NCBI RefSeq assembly: GCF_000526315.1
Contig: NZ_JAFV01000001.1
Span: 1,550,001-1,614,000, forward strand
From: Methylopila sp. 73B
Lineage (GTDB): Bacteria > Pseudomonadota > Alphaproteobacteria > Rhizobiales > Methylopilaceae
Length of the DNA: 64,000 nucleotides
Reading direction: 5' to 3'
In this document: positions 1-11,972 of the stretch, piece after piece
Layout: each line of letters begins with the position of its first letter
Numbering within the stretch: the stretch's first letter is position 1
The notes under the pieces: generated by a model
Databases searched by the model: none
What the model was told of the DNA's origin: nothing
What the model saw: the letters and a program-made list of their open reading frames with translations, nothing else
Position numbers and translations under genes: made by a program

Positions 1-333
1 GAGGACCACATCGCGCCTGCGCGCTCGGCCTTCCTCGGCGCGCAGCTGTTCGGCGGTCCGGTGCGCTTCGTCCTGGCCGGTTCGGGGCATATCGCCGGCG
101 TGGTGAACCCGCCCGCGAAGATGAAGTACCAGCACTGGGTCGGCGAGGAGCCCGCGGGCGCCTTCGAGGACTGGTTCGCGGCGGCCGAGGAGAAGCCCGG
201 CTCGTGGTGGCCGGACTGGCGCGGCTGGCTGGCCGCGGCGGACGCGACCGCGACGCCGGCGCGGACGCCCGGCGTGGGGCCCTACCCCGCGCTCGGCGAC
301 GCGCCGGGAACCTACGTCAAGATGCGGGTCTAA
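1..333 (+). CDS. phaC: Class I poly(3-hydroxyalkanoate) synthase, C-terminal part
   Basis: This is the last 110 residues of a PHA synthase; the start lies left of the window. The enzyme polymerises (R)-3-hydroxyacyl-CoA into polyester storage granules. The visible part carries two of the three catalytic-triad motifs of the family: the Asp of EDHIAP (codons 1-6 of the window) and the His of SGHIAGVVNPP. The usual Trp-rich tail (GSWW, DWRGWL) follows. The catalytic Cys lipase box would be upstream and cannot be seen. The frame is open from base 1 to the TAA at 331-333. A strong bidirectional hairpin terminator follows 20 bases later, so this is the end of its transcript. Confidence 0.93.
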   Translation, partial: EDHIAPARSAFLGAQLFGGPVRFVLAGSGHIAGVVNPPAKMKYQHWVGEEPAGAFEDWFAAAEEKPGSWWPDWRGWLAAADATATPARTPGVGPYPALGDAPGTYVKMRV

Positions 334-353
334 CCCTCTGCCCGAAAACAAAA

Positions 354-377
354 AAGCCCCGGATCGCTCCGGGGCTT
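354..377. terminator. Bidirectional intrinsic terminator between phaC and DUF1127 gene
   Basis: Ten-bp perfect stem AAGCCCCGGA / TCCGGGGCTT with a TCGC loop. An A-tract lies on the left side and a short pyrimidine run on the right. It sits between two convergent genes and can end both transcripts. Confidence 0.85.
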
Positions 378-400
378 CTCATTCGTGTCCTCCGCGACGT

Positions 401-571
401 TCAGGCCGCGACGGCGTTGTGGGCGGCGCGACGCGAAATGGTCTCGATGTCGTTGCGGCCGATGTTGATGTCGCGCAGCGTGCGCTCGTCGAGGGTCGCG
501 AGCTGCTCGAAGGTCTCGCGGTACACGCGCCACATGCGGTAGCGCTTCAGGAGGAAAGCCCAGAAAATCAT
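401..571 (-). CDS. DUF1127 family small protein
   Basis: A 56-residue ORF read on the minus strand from ATG at 569-571 to TGA at 401-403. It begins MIFWAFLLKRYRMWRVYRE, continues with a segment ending in TLRDINIGRNDIE, and is Arg-rich at both ends. This is the DUF1127 pattern (YRE..x..L..LdeR.LrDIGi.R.dI). DUF1127 proteins are 45-70 residue Arg-rich polypeptides, very common in alphaproteobacteria. Some have been tied to sRNA turnover, phosphate or stress physiology, but the role of this one is unknown. It is convergent with phaC and shares its terminator. The call rests on the motif, because small size gives little else to go on. Confidence 0.8.
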   Translation of the reverse strand: MIFWAFLLKRYRMWRVYRETFEQLATLDERTLRDINIGRNDIETISRRAAHNAVAA

Positions 572-750
572 CGTCTTCAGTCCAGGGTCAGGCGGCTCGC
601 GGCAGGCGGTCGCGCGAGAGCCTCTTGGCTGTCGCTGTCCGTCGCTGGGTCGTCATGGTTCGGTGAAGCCTAGATAATCAGCAGACTGGCGCTCGAATAG
701 GCGGCAGATGGCATCGCAGCAATGCGCGCCTCACATGTCGCCTCGCCAAG

Positions 751-781
751 GCGTTAACATGAGCGGCCTGAAGGTTAACGC
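751..781. repeat. Inverted repeat GCGTTAAC / GTTAACGC
   Basis: Perfect 8-bp arms at 751-758 and 774-781 separated by 15 bases. Each arm contains GTTAAC. The two TTAA cores are 17 bases apart, so this is not the TTAA-N7-TTAA form of a CtrA box. It may be an operator or a folded 3' element; the function is unknown. Confidence 0.45.
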
Positions 782-816
782 CGCTGCAGACTGAGGGGTT
801 ACGTCGGCCCGCCGGG

Positions 817-834
817 CGAGGCGCGGGCGCCTCG
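817..834 (-). terminator. Possible uvrA terminator hairpin
   Basis: Stem CGAGGCG / CGCCTCG with a CGGG loop, about 35 bases past the uvrA stop on the minus strand. There is no U-tract, so this may only be a stabilising hairpin. Confidence 0.3.
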
Positions 835-869
835 GGACGGCGTGCTGCGACGCGGCGCCACAGCCCCGC

Positions 870-3959
<3,090 letters not shown>

Positions 3960-4069
3960 GAGGTCACGTCGTCCCGCAGCGGCTCGATCCCGCCATTCGA
4001 TCGTCAAGTCGGCCCGCAAGGCGTTCAGGTCAAGCGGAGCGCTTGTCGCGCCGCGATCCGCATGCTAAG

Positions 4070-4084
4070 GAACATAGGAAGAAC
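4070..4084. promoter_or_regulatory. LexA (SOS) box between uvrA and ssb
   Basis: GAAC at 4070-4073, seven bases, then GAAC at 4081-4084. On the minus strand this reads GTTC-N7-GTTC, the direct-repeat LexA site of alphaproteobacteria. Its place between divergent uvrA (start 3959) and ssb (start 4203) matches the known SOS arrangement of these two genes. Confidence 0.8.
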
Positions 4085-4202
4085 AAACGCCATTGTCCAC
4101 CGCCATGCGTCCCCTCCCGAGGCTTGTGGACAAGCCCGGGGCGGGGGCGACGGAGGCGGTCGCGGCGATTAGGGTGCGCGCTCAAGCTTTCAGGAGATCG
4201 TC

Positions 4203-4715
4203 ATGGCGGGCAGCGTCAACAAGGTCATTCTGGTCGGAAATCTCGGCCGTGATCCGGAAGTCCGCCGCATGAACTCCGGCGAGCCGGTGGTCAACCTGCG
4301 GATCGCGACCTCCGAGAACTGGCGCGACAAGCAGTCCGGCGAGCGCCGCGAAAAGACCGAGTGGCACTCGGTGGTGATCTTCAACGAGAACCTCGCCAAG
4401 ATCGCCGAGAGCTATCTGCGCAAGGGCTCGAAGGTCTATGTCGAGGGCCAGCTGCAGACCCGCAAGTGGACCGATCCCTCGGGCGTCGAGAAGTACACGA
4501 CCGAGATCGTGATCCAGCGCTTCCGGGGCGAGCTCGCCCTGCTCGACGGCCGCGGCGGCGGCGGTTCGGACGACAGCTACGAGGCCGGCTCCAACGAGAG
4601 CTTCGGCCGGTCGAGCCCGACCGAGCGTCGCTCTCCCGCTCCGGCGGCCCCCGCCGCAGCGGGCGGCGGACGCGGCGGCTACTCCGACGCGATGGACGAC
4701 GACATCCCGTTCTGA
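4203..4715 (+). CDS. ssb: Single-stranded DNA-binding protein
   Basis: SSB coats single-stranded DNA in replication, repair and recombination. The 170-residue protein starts [19 protein letters not shown], continues with the OB-fold motifs [20 protein letters not shown] and [15 protein letters not shown], has a Gly/Ser/Pro-rich flexible linker from about residue 115, and ends in DDDIPF. That acidic tail recruits partner proteins. Length and tail are standard for the family. The ribosome-binding site AGGAG lies about 8 bases before the ATG. It is transcribed away from uvrA, with the LexA box 120 bases upstream. Confidence 0.97.
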   Translation: MAGSVNKVILVGNLGRDPEVRRMNSGEPVVNLRIATSENWRDKQSGERREKTEWHSVVIFNENLAKIAESYLRKGSKVYVEGQLQTRKWTDPSGVEKYTTEIVIQRFRGELALLDGRGGGGSDDSYEAGSNESFGRSSPTERRSPAPAAPAAAGGGRGGYSDAMDDDIPF

Positions 4716-4838
4716 CGCTGATCCGACCGGACGCTCCTTTCTCGGGGCCTAGTCGATGACCCGCGACGCGGTCGCGGACCGAACGCGCGGTGACACGTCG
4801 CGCCCTCCGGCGGCTTCGAGGGTGGTGAGATCGCGCCG

Positions 4839-5276
4839 ATGAGCGGCGCTGCAACCTATGGCGGACTGTTCGTCGCCGCCTTTCTCGCTGCGACGCTGCT
4901 ACCGGCGCAGTCGGAAGCGGCGCTCGTCGCCCTGATCGCGCTGGGCGAACGGTCGCCCTGGGCCCTGGTGGCGATGGCGAGCCTCGGCAACACCCTGGGC
5001 TCGCTGGTGAACTGGGCGATCGGCCGGCAGGCGGAGCGTTTTCGCGGTCGGCGGTGGTTTCCGGCTTCCGATCGCGCGCTCGAACGAGCAAAACGCTGGT
5101 ACGGCCGCTATGGCCGTTGGTCGCTGCTGTTGAGCTGGGTCCCGATCATTGGCGACCCTCTGACCCTGGTGGCCGGCGTCCTGCGCGAGCCGCTCTGGAG
5201 CTTTCTGGCGCTGGTGGCGCTGGCGAAGACCGCCCGCTACGCGGCGCTCGCGGCCGGAACGCTCGCTCTCGGATAG
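4839..5276 (+). CDS. YqaA family (DedA-like) inner-membrane protein
   Basis: A 145-residue membrane protein. The N-terminal half carries an Ala/Leu-rich helix with the PAQSEAALVAL motif, then a helix containing GNTLGSLVNWAIGR. A basic loop (residues about 65-90) is followed by WVPIIGDPLTLVAGVLRE and a last helix. These are the marks of the YqaA branch of the SNARE-associated/DedA superfamily, whose distant relatives act in membrane homeostasis and lipid or small-molecule transport. The substrate here is unknown. It is a single gene between ssb and the chemoreceptor; the gap of 123 bases after ssb shows nothing recognisable. Confidence 0.8.
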   Translation: MSGAATYGGLFVAAFLAATLLPAQSEAALVALIALGERSPWALVAMASLGNTLGSLVNWAIGRQAERFRGRRWFPASDRALERAKRWYGRYGRWSLLLSWVPIIGDPLTLVAGVLREPLWSFLALVALAKTARYAALAAGTLALG

Positions 5277-5354
5277 GCGAGCCTCGCCGGAGTTGCGCCT
5301 AACCGAGGGCGGCCTCTCCCATCAGCCGCGCCGAGCGACGGCCCTCGGGCCGCC

Positions 5355-7076
5355 TCAGGCGGCCCGGACGGTCGCGAGGAAGCGCTCGACCTCGACGCGG
5401 AGTTCGGAGGAGCGCTCCGACAGGTTGGAGGCCGAGGACAGCACCTCGCCCGCGGCGATCCCTGCGCCCTGCGCGGCGCTCGCGACGGCGCCCATGTTTT
5501 CGGTCACCTCGTTGGTGCCGACGGCGGCCTGCGAGACGTTGCGGGCGATCTCCTGTGTCGCCGCGCCCTGCTCCTCGACGGCGGCCGCGATCGCGCTCGA
5601 CGCCGACGAGATCTCCTCGATCCGGCCGGTGATGCCGCTGATCGCCGCCACCGCGTTGGTGGTGGAGAGCTGGATCTGGGCGATCTGCGACGAGATCTGC
5701 TCGGTCGCCTGGGCCGTCTGGTTGGCAAGGTTCTTGACCTCCGAGGCCACCACCGCGAAGCCGCGGCCGGCCTCGCCAGCGCGCGCCGCCTCGATGGTGG
5801 CGTTGAGCGCAAGCAGATTGGTCTGGCTCGCGATCGCCTGGATCATCGCGACGACGTCGCCGATCGTGTTCGCCGCGACGCTGAGGTCGCGCACCAGGGC
5901 GGCGGTGGCGCCGGCGTCGGCCACGGCCGTGCGGGCGAGCTCCGCCGATCCCTGGACCTGACGCCCGATTTCCTGGACCGAGGCGCCGAGCTCCTCCGCC
6001 GCCGCGGCGACCATCTGCACGTTGGACGCCGCCTGGTCGGCGGCCGCGGCCACCGTGGTGGAGCGGCGGGCGGTGTCGCTCGCCGCCCGGTCCATGCCCG
6101 AGGCCGTGCCCTGAAGCTGGGAGGACGCGGCCGCCACCGCGCCGACGACGCCGCTCACCGCCGCTTCGAAGCGATCCGCCATGTCGCGCATCGTCGCCTT
6201 CCGCTGCGCCTCGGCGCCGGCGCGGGCGAGCGCGGTCTCCTCCTCCAGCGCGCGGGCGCGGATCATGCCGTCCTTGAACACGTCGACCGCCTGCGCCATC
6301 CCGCCGACCTCGTCGCCCCGGTCGCGGCCCACGACGTCGACCGACAGATCGCCGCCGGCGAGACGCTTCATGTCGTCGGTCATGCGCCGCAGCGGACGCG
6401 CGACGTTGAGCGTGAGCAGCGCCGCGGCGCCGATCGCGAAGACGATGGCGAGCGCCACGAAGATCAGGGTCGCGACCGTCGCCTGGGCGTAGGCCTGCTG
6501 GGCGGCGGCGCCGCTCTGCTGGGCGGCCGCGTCGTTGAGGTCGATCAGCTTCTGCAGCTCGGCCAGCGCGGCGTTGCTCGCCGTCGACATGGTGGTGTTG
6601 TACATCCGCTGCGCGCCGACGACGTCGCCGGCCGTGGCGAGCGCGTTCATCTCGCTCTGGAGCCGTCCGTAGGCCGCCCGGCCGCGCTCGAAGGCGACGT
6701 AGGCCTCCTTTTCCGCCGGGGTCGTGGTCTGCCCTACGTACTGCGCCTGGAGCTCGGCGAGCTCGCCCTCCCGCTTCGCCAGCGTCGCGGCGATCTCGTC
6801 CCGGAGCGCGGGCGTGTCGGCGGAGATCAGACGGCCGCCGTTGATCCGCAGCCGCAAGGTCACGACCTGCATCTTGCCGAGGATCTGCGTGGTCGGCAGC
6901 CGGCTTGTGCGGAGATCCTCGGCCGCGCCGTTGACCTGGCCGAGTTCATAGAGCGCGAAGCCGCCGAGGCCTGCGACGAGAACGACGAGGCCGCCAAACG
7001 CGAGGTTCAGCTTACGGCGGATGGTGGCGGTCTTCAGCATGGGGGGGCTCGTCGCAGGGCGGTTAACGGACACCAT
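5355..7076 (-). CDS. Methyl-accepting chemotaxis protein
   Basis: A 573-residue transmembrane chemoreceptor. The order is a short cytoplasmic start, TM1 at about 23-45, a periplasmic four-helix-bundle-like sensor region (46-198), TM2 at about 199-222, a HAMP linker with [19 protein letters not shown], and a long coiled-coil signalling domain. That domain holds the conserved hairpin tip [18 protein letters not shown] followed by [15 protein letters not shown], which contacts CheW/CheA. There is no C-terminal NWETF-type CheR tether. The ligand is not predictable. The start is uncertain: ATG at 7074-7076 gives MVSVNRP, while ATG at 7038-7040 ([10 protein letters not shown]) is equally close to TM1, and neither has a clear ribosome-binding site. 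It is monocistronic and divergent from the exopolysaccharide genes. Confidence 0.92.
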   Translation of the reverse strand: MVSVNRPATSPPMLKTATIRRKLNLAFGGLVVLVAGLGGFALYELGQVNGAAEDLRTSRLPTTQILGKMQVVTLRLRINGGRLISADTPALRDEIAATLAKREGELAELQAQYVGQTTTPAEKEAYVAFERGRAAYGRLQSEMNALATAGDVVGAQRMYNTTMSTASNAALAELQKLIDLNDAAAQQSGAAAQQAYAQATVATLIFVALAIVFAIGAAALLTLNVARPLRRMTDDMKRLAGGDLSVDVVGRDRGDEVGGMAQAVDVFKDGMIRARALEEETALARAGAEAQRKATMRDMADRFEAAVSGVVGAVAAASSQLQGTASGMDRAASDTARRSTTVAAAADQAASNVQMVAAAAEELGASVQEIGRQVQGSAELARTAVADAGATAALVRDLSVAANTIGDVVAMIQAIASQTNLLALNATIEAARAGEAGRGFAVVASEVKNLANQTAQATEQISSQIAQIQLSTTNAVAAISGITGRIEEISSASSAIAAAVEEQGAATQEIARNVSQAAVGTNEVTENMGAVASAAQGAGIAAGEVLSSASNLSERSSELRVEVERFLATVRAA

Positions 7077-7094
7077 CGGACATTCGCCCAGGCC

Positions 7095-7113
7095 GACTAA
7101 TTTCTCATTAATC
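7095..7113. promoter_or_regulatory. AT-rich imperfect palindrome upstream of the chemoreceptor
   Basis: GACTAAT-TTCTC-ATTAATC: arms match at six of seven positions. It lies 19 bases upstream of the chemoreceptor start in an otherwise GC-rich gap and may be a promoter or operator for either divergent gene. Confidence 0.3.
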
Positions 7114-7265
7114 GAAAGTCTTAGACAAAGCGCTGCCCCGAGATGGGCGATCGTTCGTTTGCAACCGGTCGTCGAAAGCGATCGATAACCTTGCCCGCGC
7201 ATTTCGACCTCCAGCGGGCCGCGGAACAACCGCTCCTTTACCGGCGGTCCCTCACGGTCCCAACC

Positions 7266-8462
7266 ATGTCAGCCGCCCTCGATTATCGCCAAGCGCCCGC
7301 TCCGTCCGATAGCCCGCTTCGGATCGTCCATCTCGTCCGCTCGCCGGTCGGGGGAATCTTCCGGCACATCGCCGATCTCGCGACGGCGCAGGCCGCGGCC
7401 GGCCATCAGGTCGGCTTCGTGTGCGACAGCCTCACGGGAGGCGCCTTCGAGGCCGAGCGCATCACCGCGCTCGAGCCGCACCTGGCGCTCGGGGCGTTCC
7501 GGCTGCCGATCGCGCGCCAGATCGCGCCCTCGGACGTGACGGCGCTCGCCCGCGTGCACCGCCGGCTGGCGCCGCTCGCGCCTGACGTGGTGCACTCCCA
7601 TGGCGCGAAGGGCGGCGTGTTCGGCCGCGTCACGGGCGCCTGGCTCAACCGGGCGAAGCCGGTGGCGCGGATCTACGCGCCCCATGGCGGCAGCCTGCAC
7701 TTCGACCCGGCCACCGCCGAAGGCCGCATCTACTTCGCGATCGAACGCGCGCTGGAGACGGTCAGCGACGTGCTGGTGCACGTGAGCGAGTACGAGCGCC
7801 GCGCCTACGTGGACAAGGTCGGCGCCCCGCGCTGCCAGGCCGTCGTCGTGCGCAACGGCCTGACGCCGCCCGAATTCGAGGCGGTGGCGCCCGCGCCGGA
7901 CGCCTCCGATTTCCTCTACCTCGGCATGCTGCGCGACCTCAAAGGCCCCGACGTGTTCATCGAGGCGCTGGCGCTGCTCGCGCGCGACGGCGCCGCGGCG
8001 ACGGGGACGATCGTCGGCGACGGCCCGGACGAGGCGCGCTACCGCGGGCTCGTCGCCGAGCGCGGGCTGGCGGCGCATGTCCGCTTCCTGCCGCCCCGGC
8101 CGGCGCGCGAGGCCTTCGCGACGGCGCGCGCGATCGTCGTGCCGTCGCGCGCCGAATCCATGCCCTATGTCGTGCTCGAGGCGATCGCGGCCGGTCTGCC
8201 GATCCTCGCCACCGATGTCGGCGGCATTCCGGAGATCTTCGGCCCGTTCAGCGGCGACCTGCTTCCGCCCGGCGACGCGGCCGCCCTCGCCGCGGCGATG
8301 GGGCGGCTCATGGCCGACGCCGGCCGCGCCCGGGGGATGGCGCGCGAACGTCGAGCGCATATCGCCGGCGAGTTCGCGCTATCGTCGATGGCGTCGCGCA
8401 TCGAAACCGTTTACCGCGACGCGATCGCGGCACGAGAAACGCGAACTTTCTCCGTTCGGTAA
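7266..8462 (+). CDS. Glycosyltransferase family 4 (GT-B fold)
   Basis: A 398-residue GT4-type glycosyltransferase that would add a sugar from an activated donor to a growing lipid-linked glycan at the cytoplasmic membrane face. The N-terminal acceptor domain shows [20 protein letters not shown] (Gly-rich loop near residue 30) and [11 protein letters not shown]. The C-terminal domain shows [30 protein letters not shown] and the nucleotide-sugar-binding segment [25 protein letters not shown] (the E-x7-E region of GT4 enzymes). The start is set at ATG 7266; the frame is open upstream, but those residues do not belong to the fold. The priming transferase begins 57 bases downstream on the same strand, so the genes probably form one exopolysaccharide unit. 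Confidence 0.88.
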   Translation: MSAALDYRQAPAPSDSPLRIVHLVRSPVGGIFRHIADLATAQAAAGHQVGFVCDSLTGGAFEAERITALEPHLALGAFRLPIARQIAPSDVTALARVHRRLAPLAPDVVHSHGAKGGVFGRVTGAWLNRAKPVARIYAPHGGSLHFDPATAEGRIYFAIERALETVSDVLVHVSEYERRAYVDKVGAPRCQAVVVRNGLTPPEFEAVAPAPDASDFLYLGMLRDLKGPDVFIEALALLARDGAAATGTIVGDGPDEARYRGLVAERGLAAHVRFLPPRPAREAFATARAIVVPSRAESMPYVVLEAIAAGLPILATDVGGIPEIFGPFSGDLLPPGDAAALAAAMGRLMADAGRARGMARERRAHIAGEFALSSMASRIETVYRDAIAARETRTFSVR

Positions 8463-8519
8463 AAGTGTTTGTTTTGAGTTTGTCGCCATCCTGATCCGAC
8501 ATCGCGATGGAGCGGCGAC

Positions 8520-10043
8520 GTGAACGGGTTCCAAATGGCGCGCCTCGAGATCAGGCAAGATGAACCGAAGCCTCTGACGCCGCGGCAGACGCGGCTGAAC
8601 GAGCAGGCTCGCGAGATCGCGCAGCAGTTCACGGCCGCGTCCATCTCGCAGACGCTGCTGGTCGGCGCGGTGCGGCTGGTCGACGCCGCGCTCGTGCTCG
8701 CCTCAGCCACGATCGCCTACGCCATCACGCTCGGTCCGCTGTCGGGACTGAGCTGGAGCTACCCGCTCGCGGCCGGGCTCGGCGTCGTGCTGTTGCTGAT
8801 CTTCGCCCAGGCGGCGGACGCCTACCACGTGGTGGCGTTCCGCTCGATGGGGGGCCAGCTCGGCCGCATGCTCGGCGCCTGGACGCTGGTCTTCGCGGGC
8901 TTCGCGGCGCTCGGCGCCTTCCTCGACTTCGGCGGCGCGATCGACCGGCGCTGGCTCGGCTACTGGTTCGTGTTCGGCGCCGCCGGGCTGCTCGTCGCGC
9001 ATGTGGGGCTCGCGGTTCTGGTGAAGCGCTGGGCGGCGCAGGGCCGGCTCGGCCGCAAGGCCGTCATCGTCGGCGGCGGCGAACCGGCGGGCGAGCTCAT
9101 CCGCGCGCTCGAGGCGACGCCAGGCAACGACGTCCACATCTGCGGCGTGTTCGACGACCGCTCGAACGACCGCTCGCCGGCGATCGTCGCGGGCTACCCC
9201 AAGCTCGGCAACATCGCCGAGCTCGTCGAGTTCGGCCGCCTCGCCCGCATCGACTTGCTGATCGTGACGATCCCGGTCACCGCGCGCGGCCGCGTCACGG
9301 AAATCCTGAAGACGCTCTGGGTGCTGCCGGTCGACATTCGACTCTCGGCCCACACCGACAAACTGCGCTTCCGTCCGCGCTCCTACTCCTACCTCGGCTC
9401 GATCCCGATGGTGGAGCTGGCGGAAAAGCCGATCGCGAACTGGGACTACGTGGCGAAGCGCGCCTTCGACCTGGTCGTCGGCTCGCTCTGCATCCTGCTG
9501 ACGGCGCCGCTGATGATCGCGACCGCGGTGGCGATCAAGCTCGACAGCCCCGGCCCGGTGTTCTTCCGGCAGAAGCGCTACGGCTTCAACAACGAGGTCA
9601 TCGAGATCTTCAAGTTCCGGTCGCTCCGCCACGAGATGGCGGACCCGGAGGCGAAGACCGTGGTGACGAAGAACGACAGCCGCGTCACGCGCGTCGGCCG
9701 CTTCATCCGCAAGACCTCGATCGACGAGCTGCCGCAGCTGTTCAACGTCATCAAGGGCGAGCTCGCGCTGGTCGGTCCGCGACCCCACGCCGTCAACGCC
9801 CACACCTCCGACACGCTCTGGAACGACGTCGTCGACGGCTACTTCGCCCGCCACCGCGTGAAGCCCGGCGTCACCGGCTGGGCGCAGATCAACGGCTGGC
9901 GGGGCGAGGTCGACACCCAGGAGAAGCTCAAGAAGCGCGTCGACCACGACCTCTACTACATCGAGAACTGGTCGATCCTGTTCGACCTCAGCATCTTGCT
10001 GAAGACCCCGATCTCGCTCGCCAAGACGGACAACGCCTATTGA
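8520..10043 (+). CDS. Undecaprenyl-phosphate hexose-1-phosphate transferase (WcaJ/ExoY family)
   Basis: This is a priming enzyme that transfers a sugar-1-phosphate, typically glucose-1-P, to undecaprenyl phosphate to start exopolysaccharide repeat units. The 507-residue protein has four N-terminal membrane helices (about 40-165) and a central Rossmann-like domain starting KAVIVGGGEPAGELIRAL. The C-terminal catalytic domain carries KRAFDLVVGSLCILLTAPLM, SPGPVFFRQKRYG, the EIFKFRSLRHE motif, TSIDELPQLFNVIKGELALVGPRPHAV and KPGVTGWAQINGWRGE. All are hallmarks of polyprenyl glycosylphosphotransferases. A GTG start with GGAG about 10 bases upstream is preferred; ATG at 8535 is possible. It overlaps the next gene by four bases, so the two are translationally coupled. 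Confidence 0.93.
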   Translation: MNGFQMARLEIRQDEPKPLTPRQTRLNEQAREIAQQFTAASISQTLLVGAVRLVDAALVLASATIAYAITLGPLSGLSWSYPLAAGLGVVLLLIFAQAADAYHVVAFRSMGGQLGRMLGAWTLVFAGFAALGAFLDFGGAIDRRWLGYWFVFGAAGLLVAHVGLAVLVKRWAAQGRLGRKAVIVGGGEPAGELIRALEATPGNDVHICGVFDDRSNDRSPAIVAGYPKLGNIAELVEFGRLARIDLLIVTIPVTARGRVTEILKTLWVLPVDIRLSAHTDKLRFRPRSYSYLGSIPMVELAEKPIANWDYVAKRAFDLVVGSLCILLTAPLMIATAVAIKLDSPGPVFFRQKRYGFNNEVIEIFKFRSLRHEMADPEAKTVVTKNDSRVTRVGRFIRKTSIDELPQLFNVIKGELALVGPRPHAVNAHTSDTLWNDVVDGYFARHRVKPGVTGWAQINGWRGEVDTQEKLKKRVDHDLYYIENWSILFDLSILLKTPISLAKTDNAY

Positions 10044-11305
10044 GCGCCTCGCACGCCACCTATGGCGGCGGCCGCTCGCTGACCTTCGGCGCGGAAGGCC
10101 TGCGCGAGGGCATCGTCTGGCTGGCGGTCGCCTCCAGCTTCTTCGTGATGTTCGAGCCGGCGCCCTACGACCTGCTCTTCATCCTGGCGATCGGGGTGTT
10201 CGCGGCCACCGGGCTTAGCCTTCCGCGCGCGCTGCTGCCCTTCGTGCTGCTGGTCATCCTGTACCAGCTCGGCGCGGTGCTGACGCTCACGCTGGTCTAC
10301 GACCGGGCGGACACGCAGAAATGGACCACGGTGGGCGTGTTCCTGTCCGGCACCGGGGTGTTCTATTCGCTGCTGCTGGCCGACCGGACCGAGATCCGGG
10401 CGCGCCTGATCGCCAATGCCTGGGTCATCGCCGGCGCCATCGGCGGCGGACTGGCGATCGTGGGCTACTTCCACCTGGCGCCGTTCGCGGACTCGCTGCT
10501 GATCTACGGCCGCGCCAAGGCGACCTTCAAGGACCCCAACGTCTACGCGCCCTACCTGATCTTCCCGGCACTGGTGCTGATCCAGCGGCTCTATTCGGTG
10601 GACCTCAAGAAGTCGCTGTTCGTGCTGCTGCCGCTCGGGCTGATCATGAGCGGCGTGTTCCTCAGCTTCTCGCGCGGGTCCTGGGGCCACCTGATCGGCT
10701 CCGCCGCGATCATGACGGTGCTGACGATCCTCGCCGCCCCCACCCCGGCCCGGCGGGCGCGCATCCTTCTCATCTGCGGCGCGGCGGCGCTGGGCGCCGC
10801 CCTGCTGATCGCGGTTCTGCTGACCTTGCCCTCGGTGTCGAGCCTGTTCGCGGAACGCGCGAGCCTGGAGCAGAACTACGACGTCGGCCGCTACGGCCGC
10901 TTCGGGCGCCACGCCGCCGGCTTCCAGCTCGCGCTCGAGCGGCCGCTCGGCATCGGCATCTTCCAGTTCGCCAAGCTCTTCGGCGCCGACGTCCACAACA
11001 CCTACCTCAACGCCTTCATGTCCTACGGCTGGCTCGGCGGGCTCGCCCTGCCGACGCTGGTCATCGTCACCTTCGTCTTCGCAGGCCGCACGATCCTCGT
11101 TTCGACTCCGTGGCGACCGATCTTCATCTGCGCCTTCTCCACCTGGAGCGTGCTGATGATGGAGGCCTGGGTCATCGACGTGGACCACTGGCGCCACCAA
11201 TGGGCGCTGCTCGGCATGACCTGGGGCTTCATCGCCGCGACCCTCGCCCACCAGCGCCGCGCCGACGACGCGGCGTCGGCGCGCATCCCCCGCGCGGCGG
11301 GTTGA
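10040..11305 (+). CDS. O-antigen ligase / exopolysaccharide polymerase (Wzy/ExoQ-like)
   Basis: A 421-residue polytopic membrane protein with around ten hydrophobic helices. It has the O-antigen ligase family motif region FSRGSWGHLIGSA and the HNTYLNAFMSYGWLGGLALP segment late in the protein, following a large periplasmic loop (about 275-320). These proteins polymerise or ligate undecaprenyl-linked repeat units in the periplasm. Translation appears to start at TTG 10040, overlapping the stop of the priming transferase (ATTGA), so the two are coupled. With no Wzx flippase or co-polymerase next to it, the pathway must use parts encoded elsewhere. Confidence 0.82.
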   Translation: MSASHATYGGGRSLTFGAEGLREGIVWLAVASSFFVMFEPAPYDLLFILAIGVFAATGLSLPRALLPFVLLVILYQLGAVLTLTLVYDRADTQKWTTVGVFLSGTGVFYSLLLADRTEIRARLIANAWVIAGAIGGGLAIVGYFHLAPFADSLLIYGRAKATFKDPNVYAPYLIFPALVLIQRLYSVDLKKSLFVLLPLGLIMSGVFLSFSRGSWGHLIGSAAIMTVLTILAAPTPARRARILLICGAAALGAALLIAVLLTLPSVSSLFAERASLEQNYDVGRYGRFGRHAAGFQLALERPLGIGIFQFAKLFGADVHNTYLNAFMSYGWLGGLALPTLVIVTFVFAGRTILVSTPWRPIFICAFSTWSVLMMEAWVIDVDHWRHQWALLGMTWGFIAATLAHQRRADDAASARIPRAAG

Positions 11306-11378
11306 CGGCCCCCGGGGCCTTCGCGCCAAAGTAGCCCGCACTCCCGCAGACTCCGCTTCGAGGCGCGACCCCCGCCCC

Positions 11379-11972
11379 ATGTCCGACCGCGACCGACCGC
11401 TGAAGATCGTGCTGATCGACGCGAGCCCCGTGCGCGCCGCCGTCATGGAGCAGGGCCTGCGGGACGCCGGGCACACAACCATCATGCGGATCACCGACCA
11501 CGTGAACCTGCTCGCGCGCATCTACGCGATCGACCCGGACGTCATCCTCATTGACCTCGAGAACCCGAGCCGCGACGTGCTGGAGCAGATGTTCCAGGTG
11601 AGCCGCGCCGTGCGGCGGCCGGTGGGCATGTTCGTCGACCAGAGCGACCGCGCCTCGATCGAGGCCGCGATCGACGCCGGCGTTTCGGCCTATGTGGTCG
11701 ACGGGCTGAAACGCGAGCGTGTGCAGCCGATCCTTGAGACGACGATCAGCCGCTTCCGGGCCTTCGCCAAGCTCCGCGCGGAGCTGGAGCAGGCGAAGGG
11801 CCAGCTCGAAGAGCGCAAGACCGTCGACCGCGCCAAGGGCATCCTGATGCGCGCGAAGAAGATCGACGAGGAGGAGGCCTATGCGCTGCTGCGCAAGGTC
11901 GCCATGAACGAGAAGAAGAAGATCGTCGAGATCGCCCAATCGGTGATCACCGCTGCGGAGCTGCTCGGATGA
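11379..11972 (+). CDS. nasT: ANTAR-domain response regulator / transcription antiterminator NasT
   Basis: A 197-residue regulator with an N-terminal receiver-like domain (VLIDASPVRAAVMEQGL, DVILIDLENPSRD with the Asp at the usual phospho-acceptor place). A coiled-coil linker and a C-terminal ANTAR RNA-binding domain (about 135-195; KTVDRAKGILMRAKKIDEEEAYALLRKVAM) follow. In the known NasS-NasT systems NasT binds tandem hairpins in the leader RNA of nitrate assimilation genes and prevents termination, while NasS sequesters NasT without nitrate or nitrite. The stop overlaps the nasS start (ATGA at 11969-11972). A matching leader lies at 13270-13368. Confidence 0.92.
   Translation: MSDRDRPLKIVLIDASPVRAAVMEQGLRDAGHTTIMRITDHVNLLARIYAIDPDVILIDLENPSRDVLEQMFQVSRAVRRPVGMFVDQSDRASIEAAIDAGVSAYVVDGLKRERVQPILETTISRFRAFAKLRAELEQAKGQLEERKTVDRAKGILMRAKKIDEEEAYALLRKVAMNEKKKIVEIAQSVITAAELLG

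Larger units (their letters stand above)
572..869. other. Non-coding gap between DUF1127 gene and uvrA
   Basis: About 300 bases with no convincing gene. It must hold the promoter of the minus-strand DUF1127 gene at its left end and the 3' end of the uvrA transcript at its right end. The notable contents are an 8+8 inverted repeat at 751-781 and a GC hairpin at 817-834; each is listed separately. Confidence 0.6.

Noticed and set aside
751-781. CtrA binding site
   Set aside because: TTAA cores are 17 bases apart, not the seven of the full CtrA box.
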